A program made the translations under genes and the position numbers. Below, piece by piece: positions 1 through 13,544 of a stretch of 64,000 nucleotides of DNA. The notes under the pieces are model-generated. The model worked only from the letters and a program-made list of their open reading frames with translations. It did not search any database and was not told the DNA's origin. Source of the DNA: Sugiyamaella lignohabitans (lineage: Eukaryota; Ascomycota; Dipodascomycetes; Dipodascales; Trichomonascaceae); contig NC_031674.1 in assembly GCF_001640025.1 (NCBI RefSeq), positions 62,001-126,000 of the forward strand, given 5' to 3'. Position 1 is the first letter of the stretch. The number at the start of each line of letters is the position of its first letter.

Positions 1-826
1 ATATAGCTTCCGCTAATGCTGTACAGAGTCAATTTTCCTACGATCCAAGCTTTTGGGACTAGTGCCCGTTAACGATAACTGGTGATGGATTAGTCGTTGT
101 CGATGCATGCATGCTCGGTCCCTGACACCGGTTCTATCAGAATGATTTTCCAGGTCTTTCTGTGTTCCTTCTAAGTGGAAGGGTGCCGTGCACGACAGCC
201 TTAGTTTACATATTTACTTCTGATCGCCTATCACAAGCACGTTCAGATGCTTCGGCGGGGCGGCTGATCTCCGAGTGAGACCGGGGCTAGCCAGCCTCTT
301 AGTCGTGCCCCTACCTGCATATCAGTTGCATGTGGCTGTTACTGGGGGACATAATAATACCAAAAAAAAAAACTTGGCTGCCTAACCTGTGAGACTATGT
401 TCTTCTGCTGTTTGTTTAGTTAATACTTACTTTCTGCTTGTTATTTCGCCTAGAATTTACCACATAGCACTTGAATAGGCCAACCAGGCGATCTCTCAGT
501 CTGAACCGGTACCAGTGTTTGAAAAACTGTTAACACAACTACAGATAACCACAGGATACCAGGAGATACTGCGCGATACCGCTCATTTAAGGTTTAATCG
601 AGAGATTACTGTAATTTGGATTGGATATTTGTGTTTGAGCTAAATTTTAATTCATACTGAGGCTGATAGTATCTTTTCGTTTTCTTTAATATCATATATT
701 CTACCTAAACGTAGGCTTTACTCTGACCACTAACTTTGTATATCGGCTTGTAAAGTAGTGTAGCTTGGACCTGGCTCTGACTCAGAATCCCATTTTGAAT
801 TCACTTTTCCAAGGTACTGGATAGGC
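1..826. other. Upstream non-coding region of VTC5-like gene
   Basis: No supportable gene is visible here on either strand. The stretch presumably holds the promoter of the SPX gene that starts at 827, and possibly the edge of a gene outside the window. A CACGTT hexamer lies at 238-243; Pho4 binds this word weakly in phosphate-regulated promoters, which would suit a polyphosphate gene, but a single hexamer is weak evidence. A short poly-A run lies near 362-371. Confidence 0.5.
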
Positions 827-3449
827 ATGAAATACGGTTCAGAACTTTCAAAGCGTTCTGTGCCGGAGTGGAGGGCCCATAACATCGATTATAATGAAAT
901 CAAGGGGTTTATAAAGAAGGCTACGTCTAAAGGCACTGACAATTCAGCTGCTCTGGCTAATCTTTTGGCCATTTTAGATGAAGAGTACGAAGCTGTAAGT
1001 TGAGAGGGTCTTATCAGCAGGAAAAGAGCTGCTGGTATAGTTCGATATCGTACTAACATGAGCACCAGGTTAATCTTTTCGTTCGGTCTAAAGCAGGCGA
1101 GATTGATCGCCGAATTGACGACTGTGAGAAGATAGTAGATGCTTTGGCCGAGCAGGAGGCTTCGTCTTTGAAATCGGGGCTTGGTTACTCTCTCAACTCC
1201 AAGGTACGCCAGGGAAAACTGTACCGACTGCATCAGGCCATTACGAGGTAAGTTTATAATGTGAACGACCGACCCATGTTTTGATAAGTGTGAGAAATGT
1301 ATCATTGAACTGCGGTTGATACGGGATACCAGAGAGCAGAATCTAACTGAGCAGATTGACTAGGGATATCCAGGCCCTTTCCAGATTCATAGGAGCACAG
1401 ACAACAGGATTTAGAAAGCTTGTCAAAAAATATCGAAAATGGAACAATTCGAAAAAGGACGATATGGCTCCATTTTGGAAAAAACTCAATTCCCCTCAGT
1501 CTTTTGCTAACCATGACTTCACATCGAACTTCCTTGAATTAGCACTTTTATATGATGTCTTGAGGAATGCCAAGTTCACGACTGTTCGCAAGAGAATGGA
1601 ATTACCACATGATTCTTTATGTAAATATGACAGTGATATGGTCAGTGCCGTAACCCAGTCGAGCATATTCTTGGTCCACTCAGATAACGTGATGGAAGTC
1701 AAAGTTGCATTACTAAAAGAGCTGATGCTTGTTTCGTCAGATCATGGTACACATAACTCCTTAGCGGGTTCCGCATCTACTTCTGCAAATACCACCGAGC
1801 TTGATACTACTGAAGTAGTCTACTTAGATACCCCCAAGCTCGAGTATGCACAGACCGGTAAGGAGCCGGCTCAGATCCGCAAGGTGAACGACTCATCCAG
1901 TGTGCTCTGCTCGCCAACTGGTGGTTTAAGGCACTTTGCAAGTTCTAACTTGACTCCTGAAGAGCTAGATCTAATCTTGAATGAGAAGGCTGCAGAAATC
2001 GATTTCAACCAACTGGACGGAGCCAGAAAACTGGCCATTGGATGGGTGCAAAGAAAGCAAGCCAAGCCTTTATCGAAGGTTACATATTCACGAAACAGAT
2101 TTTCTTATGTTAATGACGATGATGCTGCCAGTGTCATCGGCGTCAATGTTAACAATAGTACCGAGACTAATATTTGGGCGACAATGGACTCAAACATCAA
2201 ACTTGAGAAGACGACCAAGACTGAATTATCATCCGCAAAGACTTTTCCTCACTCAATTTTAGAAATTCGATGGAAGGGTACGTCGAAACCGCAATGGCTC
2301 TCTGATATCGAAAAGTCGCATTTAGTTTACCCCATGAGAGAAGGTTTCTCCTTATATGCATACTCAGTTGTTTCGTTTTATTCTGATCAACTACAGAGTG
2401 TTCCTTCATGGCTCGAGATCATTGAGGATAATGTTGAGATTCGCAAAGTTCCCAGTGTTGCCCCTGTACGTCGTTCTATGAATTCTAGCGCCAACCTTGC
2501 TGGTGCTAATAGGACTGATAAGAGTGTGTCCATCAGCACACCCAGCATTTTACTAAACGATAGCAATGCCCAGATTCATGATTATGACTCTGCTAAAGAG
2601 CAAGAGGGCTTGTCACGTAAATCTAGCATGACTGTTGTTGAAGACCGTGAAAACCGTCCTCAGATGTTGAGTCGAGTTTCTTCTTTCTACAACCCTGCCT
2701 CAAGGCAACGTCATAAACTTCAGAGTCAACCAAGCGAAAGTAAGCTGGCGGTTAGATACTGGAACGAATTTGATGACCCAGAAGATGGAGAAGATCTGGG
2801 CGTGTTTGTCATTAACGATGAAGATCCATCGGGAAGTTATCAGGATAAGCTTTTTAGTGAAGCTAATATTGATGCATTGGTTCGCATATCTGATAAATTT
2901 TTACAAAGTATCGGTTGGTTTACTAGCAAGATAACTGGTAGTAGAGATGGTTACGAGGCATTGCGTGAAGGAAATTATCGTCGCGGTAGTAGCAGTGAGA
3001 GTGATCCTGATGAAGAGGATGAAGAGGAAGATGATTTCGATGAAGAGGCCAGTGTTGGTCGCTATTCGCCACGCATCAAGCCCCGAACGTCGAGTGACGA
3101 TAGCGACGACTTCGCGTACCGTTCATTTGGCGACCGTAATAACAGCGTAGCTGCCCAGCGACGGAACAGCGTGCTCACATTTTTATATTCAATGTGTTTA
3201 TCTCTGGCAGCATTTATCATTATGACTCTATTTTCTGTTACATTATTACAGGATATTTCTGAGATTTCATTGGGCACTTATGTATTTATGATCAGTGGGT
3301 TCATTTTCGCTCTCGCCATTAGCATGCTTGGACTCTCGCTTTATCTATTATGTGAAGCACCTCCATGGTGGCAACAAACCATCGTATTTTCATCTTTCTT
3401 CTCCATTGTATGCTTTGGAGTGGGTGGCATTGCATGGATACTTACGTGA
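827..3449 (+). CDS. VTC5: SPX-domain vacuolar transporter chaperone subunit (Vtc5-like), 3 exons
   Basis: Exons are 827-994, 1069-1247 and 1355-3449, giving 813 residues. Intron 1 has GTAAGT, TACTAAC at 1051-1057 and CCAG. Intron 2 has GTAAGT and TCTAAC at 1342-1347. Residues 1-190 form an SPX domain (start MKYGSELSKRSVPEW; later ALSRFIGAQTTGFRKLVKKY), which binds inositol pyrophosphates. A VTC-like middle region follows, then a Ser/Asp/Glu-rich linker and three membrane segments from about residue 722. Order and length fit S. cerevisiae Vtc5, a stimulator of vacuolar polyphosphate synthesis; this is inferred from family knowledge. The second acceptor has an in-frame alternative at 1362-1363 that removes three residues. 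CAG at 1353-1354 was preferred because it keeps the SPX helix continuous. Confidence 0.85.
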
Positions 3450-3533
3450 GACGACGACACTTGTTTAAATTTTTTTTAATAAATATAGAAATAAATACAT
3501 TGTTTTGTACAGTTATAGGACTAATCGCCATTG

Positions 3534-4802
3534 TTAGTCCATGGCTATGCTGTTATCCATCTTTTTTATCCCAAACCGTGAGAGGCACAGGTTGACGCCA
3601 TGTTCCATATAGTCTGCTTTAGTAACATATGCCTTGGACAACATATCTTTCTGAGAGCCAAGTCGACAGCCACCCTGCCAAGCATAAGATATAGGGTCTA
3701 CAGGCATACCTACCCTGAGATTTACGCCTTGGGGAGAGAAACTTTGAAGTTCTTCACGAATGCGTTCCTTATATCCAGGCAAGACAGCATTTCCACCAAC
3801 CAGAACAACATTACTCAATAACATGGATTGGATCTCTTCGGGCATCAATTTGACGCAATTAATAGCAGTTTCTGGAATACCAGCTTGGTCGAGATTAAGA
3901 TCACTGGGGCGAAACAGTGCCTCGGGAATAGTAAATCGTTCATTTGTGAGAGTTAACACTTGGTTTGAATCATTCGAACTTGTCGCTCCTTTTACGATAT
4001 GCCCCAATTTACTTGTCCTATAGTCGGGGAGAGCGTAATCTATCCGTAGTAAGCTCTTTCGCTTGTTTATATGAGCTTCTTCGAGATCGAGCTGATACTT
4101 GAGAGACACGAAGCATACTCTCTCCTTTATAACATTCATGAGGAATGTCTCTTCCATCATATTGTAGTATCTAAAAGAAACTGTTTCTTTAAGGTAGTTC
4201 GTAAGATGTTTACCTCCAATATTTATACGCTTAGCCGCTGGCCAGTATACCTCCCCTAGAACTACAGGTAACACATGGGTGCTGCTAAATCCGCTGTCGA
4301 TAACTAAAGCACACTCCGAGACAGGAGAGCTTCTTGACGAAGTGTCATTGTACAGTTCTCGTATATCATTCCATGGAACCAAAGAGCCTGGGGTACATCG
4401 GTAGTAAGAATCAAAGCCATACTCTTCAAATACAATTTGATCCATATTTGACGATAACGCGGGCAACGAGTAGGGCATTTCTGTGAGAATTAACGAGGTT
4501 TCACTAGGGTCAACAGGCTTACCACCATTCATTCCAACAAGCTTTGAAGTTTTACCATAGAATTGGTTATCCCATATAGCCTTTTGAGTTTCCCAATTAA
4601 CCAACTGGCCTCTTTCATGAGGCCGTCGGTAAGTCAGTCCAGCATAGTCTCTACAGTTCTCAATTTCATTCCCAACGTAAGTTCTTCGATCCTTCGACCG
4701 TGTTATGGAATTTGATACTCTGAAATGTGCTGGATTTTTGTCATCTGTGGCATATCCTATTTTCAACTCATAGGCTCCATTATCTATAACGAGGACTGAC
4801 AT
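3534..4802 (-). CDS. ARP6: Actin-related protein 6 (SWR1 complex subunit)
   Basis: A single exon encodes 422 residues. The N terminus (MSVLVIDNGAYELKIGYATD) is the actin-fold phosphate-1 loop. The segment TYRRPHERGQLVNWETQKAIWD and the ending AYVTKADYMEHGVNLCLSRF are typical of Arp6 rather than actin or other Arps. S. cerevisiae Arp6 (about 438 residues) is a nuclear subunit of the SWR1 remodeler that deposits histone H2A.Z. The phosphate-2 loop is visible as VIDSGFSSTHVLPV. The ATG at 4802 is the first in frame and gives the expected start. The gene is convergent with VTC5 (84 bp between stops) and shares a 448-bp divergent promoter with SMC4. Confidence 0.93.
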   Translation of the reverse strand: MSVLVIDNGAYELKIGYATDDKNPAHFRVSNSITRSKDRRTYVGNEIENCRDYAGLTYRRPHERGQLVNWETQKAIWDNQFYGKTSKLVGMNGGKPVDPSETSLILTEMPYSLPALSSNMDQIVFEEYGFDSYYRCTPGSLVPWNDIRELYNDTSSRSSPVSECALVIDSGFSSTHVLPVVLGEVYWPAAKRINIGGKHLTNYLKETVSFRYYNMMEETFLMNVIKERVCFVSLKYQLDLEEAHINKRKSLLRIDYALPDYRTSKLGHIVKGATSSNDSNQVLTLTNERFTIPEALFRPSDLNLDQAGIPETAINCVKLMPEEIQSMLLSNVVLVGGNAVLPGYKERIREELQSFSPQGVNLRVGMPVDPISYAWQGGCRLGSQKDMLSKAYVTKADYMEHGVNLCLSRFGIKKMDNSIAMD

Positions 4803-5250
4803 TGAAGCCCAATGTATATATAATTATCTCTATCGAAGTGCTCTGCAGACTTGAAGTATTCTTTTCCTTTAAGCGTATCACGTGATTTAAGCTTGTCTTC
4901 TCTACTCATACCAATGAAATTGAGAGGGATTTAATTTACCTGCTAACAGAGAGGTATCATCTTAGGTAAACCTTATATTCAGCTACATTTACTTCTGTTG
5001 GAGTATTCTGAAGTGGGCCATTGTCGTTGCCTGTAATATCTTGTGCCTCTTTTTGACGCAGGGTCTCTTCCACTACATATCTGTGGTTGCCGTGGAAACC
5101 AGAACGCGACATAGATCAACAACATCGAGAACGTTATTAACGCACATCCCGCGTTGTTTATTTTCCTTTTCTAACATATAAGCATCTCAACTTGTCAGTC
5201 AGCGAAGACGACTAAGGAATATTCAAGGCTTCCAACAACCACAATCAGAT
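4803..5250. promoter_or_regulatory. ARP6/SMC4 divergent promoter with Cbf1-like and MBF-like sites
   Basis: This 448-bp non-coding region separates two divergent chromatin genes. ATCACGTGAT, a perfect palindrome with the E-box CACGTG, lies at 4877-4886 and matches the Cbf1 consensus RTCACRTG. ACGCGA (5104-5109) and CCGCGT (5149-5154) lie about 100-145 bp before the SMC4 ATG and resemble MluI cell-cycle boxes. Site identities are motif matches only. Confidence 0.45.
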
Positions 5251-8200
5251 ATGCCACGTACTCGTAGTCTTGGACAAGCGGGAACGGCCGTACCTCGTCG
5301 ACCGACTCGAGTGGTTGAGGATGATAGCGACGAAGATGATTCAAACCCTGGCATGTATTCTAAACTTTCGACCGATACTATGGTTCCATTAGTATCATCA
5401 ACTCCAATGAGACCTGGAGCTGTGCAAGTAGCTCACTTAGAACCCGTGTCTCGACTTTCAACTATTGAAGACGTCGACTCCTCTAAGGAGAACGAGTTTT
5501 CTCCCACAGATGCACTGGGCAAAATGCCACCGGTAACTCCAGCTAGGAAGCAAAATCGTGTTTCCTTTGCTCCTATTCCCTCTGGTAAACCAACCAATGG
5601 ATCAGCCCCTCCAACTCTAGCACCATCACATCAAGCTTTGGCTCGCCTAGGTAATGCTGGCCATCCACTAACAGAGCTTGATCTGAACAACCGCCTTCCA
5701 CCCCCACCACAGACACCATTAGCCTATCCAGCAACCCCGTCTGAGGATCTTGATAGTACTATCGAAGCTGTCCGTAAAGTTTCATTAGACTCTACTTCAC
5801 CTACTTTCCGGTCTCCATCAAAGATTGCAAATTATTTGGAGCAATCCTCTGAAACACCACACCAACGACTGACTATCCATAAATTAGTCCTCACTAATTT
5901 CAAATCTTATGCAGGTCGTCAAGAAATTGGTCCTTTTCACAGTGTAAGTACTATGAAAAAGTCAACCAACCATTCATGTACTAACTTCACCACAGTCTTT
6001 TTCTGCAGTAGTGGGCCCCAACGGATCGGGAAAATCCAACGTTATTGACTCTCTACTATTTGTATTTGGTTTCAGAGCATCCAAAATGCGTCATAGTAAA
6101 GTGTCAGCCTTGATTCATAACTCAGCAGCTTATCCAAATCTCAATTCTTGTAGCGTCGAAGTCCACTTCCAAGATGTTGTCGATTCTGCCAACGGATCTT
6201 CAACTGTCGTCCCTGGTACAGAGCTGGTGATTACTCGTAAATCCTTCCGAAACAATAGCTCAAAGTATATGATTAATGACAAAGAAAGTAATTTCACTGA
6301 GGTAACAACGCTATTGAGAGAACGAGGAATCGATTTAGACCACAAGAGATTTCTAATTCTTCAGGGAGAGGTCGAGAGTATTGCCCAGATGAAACCCAAA
6401 GCTGACAATGATAATGATGATGGTCTCTTGGAGTATTTGGAAGACATTATTGGTACATCACAATATAAAAAGGCTATCGAGGAATCCCTGGCAGAGGTCG
6501 AAGTTCTCAATGAGGATTGTGTTCAGAAGCAGGACCGCTTGAAGATCGTCGAAACTGAACTTAACAGTCTCGAGGATCAAAAAAATGATATTGTGACCTA
6601 TCTTGAGCTTGAAAATGAACTCGCATTCAAGCAGTCAGCTCTATGGCAACTACAAGCCTACCTTTGTCAGAAGAGAGTTGAGCTCAGCAAATCCATCGTC
6701 GAGGAACAACATGCCAAACTGAAGGCTGAACTTGATAGAACTACTGTCAATTCTGAAGAAATTGAAGTTTTGAAAAAGGATCACGCTCAAAAGCTGAAGG
6801 AGTTAGACTTAATCAAGAAGACACTGAGCGAGAAATCAAAATTGCTTTCGAAGCATGAGATTGAGAAAGTCAAGGTTGAGGAGAGAAAGAAGCATCTGGA
6901 TTCCAAGAGGAAGAAACTGGAGAAGTCCATAGAGGCAGCGACACATTCTAAGGTCGAAACCGAAACGTGGCTTTCTAATTATCAAGAAGAATCTAGCCAG
7001 CTGTCTGACCAACTCAAGGGTCTTCAAAAATCCTTAGAGAATGAAAACTGCCAACTAGAAGCTATCCAAGATGAGCTCAAGGACAAGACGGCTGAGTTTA
7101 CCGATCAAATCGAAACGATCCAGAAGAAATTGGAGCCATGGCGAGAAAAGACTAGGTCAAAGGAGTCTGAAATTGCCGTTGCCAACAGTGAGTTAGAACT
7201 CTTGAAAGAGCGCGAGTCGCAAGGTGAAAAGTCGTTAAACGAATCTAAGGAAAATATCACTATTACTATGAAGGAAGGGCGTGCAAAGGAGCGAGAAATG
7301 GAAAAACTCAAGAAGGAACTTGAACATGTGACTAGTCAGATTAGTATGGGAGTTAAGGAGTGCGACCAGGCATCAATTAAATTGGCGAAAATGAAGCAGC
7401 AGTTAGTTAATGGTAGACAAAGAGTTGATGCTGCCAAAGAAGCGCTAAGCTCCACTACCTCACAAAATAAGGTACTCACCGGATTGACCAGATTGAACGA
7501 TTCCGGAAGAATTCAAGGCTTCAGAGGACGCCTCGGTGCCTTAGGAACCATTGATGCTAAATATGATGTTGCAATTTCTACCGCTTGTCCTTCTCTCGAT
7601 AATATGGTTGTTGATACTGTCGCTGCTGGTGAACAGTGTGTTGATTACCTGCGAAAACAGAACCTCGGCCGTGCCAAATTCATCCTACTAGAGAAATTAC
7701 CGAAGCGAGACTTATCTCCCATCCAAACTCCTGAAAATGTCCCGCGGTTATTTGACTTAATTGTACCTTCTGCTCCCGAGTACGCCCCAGCCTTCTACAG
7801 TGTATTGTTTGATACTCTTGTTGCTAAGGATGCTGATCAAGCCAGAAGAATTGCTTATGGCAAAAAGAGATGGAGAGTTGTCACCCTCGATGGTGTGATT
7901 GTTGAAGCGTCCGGCGCAATGAGTGGTGGTGGTGAGATTTCGAGAGGAAAGATGGCAGCTGGTCTTACAGAAGGTGCATTGTCAGAGGGTCAAGTTCAGG
8001 AATTGGAGAGAGTACAAGACGAGCATGAGAAGAAGTATAAAATTGCTGAAAATACTGTGTTGACTATGCAAACCACATTGAAGGAGTTACAGGAACGTAA
8101 GCCAGAAATTGAATTAGAAATCTCAAAGGTCGAACTTGATATTACTGCTTTGACAGCCAGGCTTAATGAAGCAAAGAAGCAGTCTGCTGAGCTTGCCAAA

Positions 8201-9694
8201 TCACTTGAAGCAAATCGCCCAGATCCTAGCACCCTGAAGCGGTCTGAAGAGCATGTCGCCAAATTGGAAGCCGAATTAAAACAACTAAGATCACACAGCG
8301 AGGGCTTGGAGCAAGATGTGGCCGATTTGCAAGAGAAGATTATGGATGCAGGAGGTGTTCGTTTAAGAGTGCAAAAGTCGAAAGTTGATGGTATTAAAGA
8401 GCAGATTGAATTAGTCAATACGAGGTTAGCAAATGGCTTGAAGGAAAATGCCAAGGCTAATAACGATTTCAAGAAGCATTCCAAGACCATCGATAACTGC
8501 GAGGCAGAGATTTCAGCATCTACTCAAGAGCTAGAAGAAGCAAACAAAGAGCTAAGCGAGAAACAATTGATTATTCAACAATTCGAGCAGCTTGTTTCAC
8601 AACTTAGTGACCAATTGGAAGAAAAACAAGAAATCCTTGATGAGCTAAAATCTGAGCTTGATGCAAAGCAGAAAGATATTGATTCGCTACGGTCTCGTGA
8701 AATCGAAATCAAAAACACTATCGATCAGCATGAAAAGACCATTAAAGACGAGTCAAACAGCCTCAGGTCCTGGATTTCGCAATTACAGAAGCTGCAACTT
8801 CATGATCTAAGCGAGATCAAGGCCGTCCGTGTAAAGAAAGAGAAGCCATTGAAAAAATCTTTACCAAGGCAAGATGTGGAGGAGGGAGAAGAGGCGGAAG
8901 GCAACGAAGAAGATGAAGATGTGAATGAAGACGAAGATGTTGCCAATAAGTCGATCCTAAACAAGACGGAATTATTTGAATATTCTGCGGATGAGCTAGA
9001 GGCAATGAACAAAGCTGAGTTGAAACGCGAAATTGAATCTCTCCAGACCAAGGGTCAGAACGCCAAGGTTGATATGCAGATTCTCAAAGACTATAAGCGC
9101 AGGGTAGAAGAGCATGATGCCAGACGTTTAGCACTCAACGAGTCCGTCACGGCAAGGGATACAGTTAAAAAGATGTGTGATGATCTACGTAATCGCCGTT
9201 TGGAAGAGTTCATGACAGGCTTTAACAGCATCTCTGGCAAGCTAAAAGAAATGTACCAAATGATTACCATGGGTGGTAATGCTGAGTTGGAGCTGGTGGA
9301 CTCTTTGGACCCGTTCTCCGAGGGTATTCTGTTTAGTGTTATGCCTCCCAAGAAGAGCTGGAGGAACATTTCCAACCTTTCTGGTGGCGAAAAGACATTA
9401 AGCTCCTTGGCTCTTGTTTTTGCACTACACCATTATAAACCTACGCCATTGTACGTAATGGACGAGATTGATGCAGCTTTGGACTTCAGAAACGTTTCTA
9501 TTGTTGCCACTTATATCAAGGAACGTACAAAACATGGCCAATTCATAGTCATCTCCTTGAGAAATAATATGTTTGAACTCGCTAAGCAGCTTGTTGGCAT
9601 CTATAAAGTCAATAATATGACCAAAAGCATTGCTTTGCAAAACAACGACTATATTCATGGGCAAGACAGTTCAAACACCACAATTTTACCATAG
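5251..9694 (+). CDS. SMC4: Condensin ATPase subunit Smc4, 2 exons
   Basis: Exons 5251-5943 and 5996-9694 give 1463 residues (S. cerevisiae Smc4 is about 1418). The 52-nt intron has GTAAGT, TACTAAC at 5979-5985 and CACAG. Splicing joins GPFHS to SFSAVVGPNGSGKSN, restoring the Walker A segment near residue 238. After an N-terminal disordered segment of about 200 residues come the head, a long coiled coil, the hinge (from about residue 736, GFRGRLGALGTIDAKYDVAI), the second coil, the ABC signature NLSGGEK (near 1357) and Walker B YVMDEIDAALD (near 1382). The hinge segments and KMRHSKVSALIHNS identify Smc4 over Smc1, 2 and 3. It partners Smc2 in condensin for mitotic chromosome compaction. An acidic patch of about 20 residues near 1191 sits in the second coil. 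Confidence 0.96.
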
Positions 9695-9830
9695 TCAGCT
9701 AGTCTAATTTTGTATTAACACATATTTATTAAATGTACTATTATCCAAGTCTTTCTTTAGTGAGATATACTTTGAAATAAAAAGAATTTCATTTATTTCT
9801 ATTTACAATCACCTGACAAGCAGAGGATAC
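9695..9830. terminator. SMC4/COQ5 convergent 3' region
   Basis: This 136-bp AT-rich spacer lies between two convergent stop codons. It holds AATAAA-like words (near 9776-9781) and TATTTATT runs typical of yeast polyadenylation regions. The exact cleavage sites cannot be set from sequence. Confidence 0.4.
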
Positions 9831-11475
<1,645 letters not shown>

Positions 11476-13435
11476 ATGCTCCGGCACTATAACCACCTGT
11501 TGCGTGCTGTCAAAGTGGCTCCGTCAGTCCAAGTGAGGTATACTCAGCCTTTACTTTTCGGAGGTATAGCAGGCAAGCTCAGCCCCTGGAACTCAACATG
11601 TCGAGGGTTCTCGAGTACAAACTCGAGGAGTATGATTCCCGTGGCACCAATACCGTTTGATGACCCATTAGGGGGGGATGAAGAGGACCCTAAAAAGAAA
11701 AAAGATTCGAAAAAGGAGACTGGGCGTGGATACGACATATTTATGAAATGCTTAGAGACTGCTGGAATCATGGTGGCTTCGTTGTCAATGTTAGGCCTGG
11801 CTGGATTGATATATCACAGGACATATAAAGAAAGGGCTTTAACAAAGATGTCGAACGCGTTCACAGAAGGAAATCCGGCATTCGAGCTCTCCATGCACCA
11901 AAATGGCGAAGATGATCGTAATGATTGGTTAGTACCTGCATCGACATATTCCTATAACATGATTCAACTAACTGCTAGCTAGGGTTCTTCGTGAGCATCA
12001 GCAAACTTTGGACGATGTGATCTCGGGAAAGACTGCTGGAAGATATTACCTTTTAGTAAGTGCCTGACATAAGGTTCTCGAGTGTTTCTTTTCTAACGTC
12101 TGCTAGATTGGCGAGAAAGGCACAGGAAAGACTTCCATGATTTTAGAGTAAGTACGGAGTTCCTGAATTATTCATAGCACGTTGCTAACAAATTATAGGG
12201 CAATGAAAAAAACCAATTCATTGTATTGTACACTATTGGACGCTCATGCCGATCCTGAAATATTTCGAATCAGATTGGGAAAAGCGTTGAATTTCCAATT
12301 TCATGAAGATTATTTGGGCTCTCTCTTCTCAATTCGTGGACCACGTGATACCACGGCCATTTTGGATATTGAAAGAGCCTTCAATACCCTCGAGACAGTG
12401 GCCGTCAAACATGTCGCGAAACACAAGCGGCCGCTTATTCTAATTATCAACAATGCGCATATGATTCGTGATGATTTAGAGGGCCAGAATTTGGTTGAAT
12501 TATTGCAGCAGAAGGCTGAATCTTTGAGCGGAGCTGGACTAGTAACCATAGTTTTCAATAGTGACGACTATTGGCTATATGAAAGATTAAAAAAGCTTGG
12601 TACTCGACTTGAAGTTCTGACTATTAACGATTTCTCCCGAAAGGAGTCGATACAAGCATTGCGAAGAGCTAGAATGAAATTTTATGGGCAGAAAATTTCA
12701 GATGAAGATGCAAACAAGGTTTATAATTTGATTGGGGGTCGACCTCAGCATTTGGCAGCAGTCGCTTCTAAAGATGATCCCATAAATGCATGTCATAAAC
12801 TTATAGACAAGGAAAAGACATGGTTCTTAAACCAGTGTGCCTTGCTCGGAGAATCAATGGACGATGATGTGATGGAGAGTGGTAAATTTTCGACCTCTGC
12901 TATGTATTTAATGAAGGAATTGGTTAGGCTAGACAGGGAGCGCCTAAGTAAGATGACACCCGAAGAGTTGGCTACTTCAAATCATGAAATACCTCGAATT
13001 CCCTTATGGCGTGCTAGACAAATTATGACCCGGCCGGATTATATCCAACATTACGACAATCTGAATATTTTTACACTTGATTCATTGTCTCGAGTGAAGG
13101 CCGATTCGGTCGTCATGATGCAGGCGTTCCATGAGATTGCCTCGCTGCCAGGATTCGAGGAATTGTTAGAGGAAACTGCTGATAGAGTTTCGGCTATTGA
13201 AAGCTTGGGCCGTACAAGAGAACTTGTCGCAAAAGACCTAGTACTTGATGGTCAATATAAGATAAGCCACTCTAGAAATGAAACCATGATTAAATTGGAA
13301 ATGCCAGAGGAGGCTGAGAACGATGATGACGAACGTTATAAGCTTGATCGCCGCGAAGGTTTCTGGTACAAAGGAAGGGCCGACAAGTTCAAAAAACGAC
13401 AAGAACAAAAAGAAAATGAAAAGGGAAAAATTTAA
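11476..13435 (+). CDS. Mitochondrial membrane-anchored AAA+/STAND-like ATPase, 4 exons
   Basis: Exons 11476-11927, 11983-12055, 12107-12147 and 12199-13435 encode 600 residues. Introns are 55, 51 and 51 nt, each with a CTAAC branch; the first donor is the rarer GTTAGT. Splicing assembles RYYLLIGEKGTGKTSMILEAMKK, which carries Walker A (GEKGTGKT, residues 177-184) across the exon 2/3/4 joints. Before it are a basic presequence-like N terminus, a Lys/Asp/Glu-rich segment and one membrane helix (about 96-114). The Walker B hydrophobic strand LILII is followed by Asn273-Asn274 instead of Asp/Glu. It resembles a fungal family annotated as mitochondrial AAA proteins with a C-terminal winged helix. 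I know no characterised S. cerevisiae gene to name it after. Role unknown; inner-membrane location is inferred. Confidence 0.8.
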
Positions 13436-13544
13436 GCAGCAAGCAAAAAACTAGACTGGTGTATAATAATTATCGCAATTGCGCAGTAGTTAATAATAAT
13501 GCAATATAATACAGGTTATAATAAATAAGAACTAATTCGGTTTA

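Noticed and set aside
1362..1363. Alternative VTC5 intron 2 acceptor
   Set aside because: It keeps frame but drops three residues from the SPX helix. The CAG at 1353-1354 gives a continuous ITRLTRDIQALSRF helix and fits the short branch-to-AG spacing, so it was preferred.
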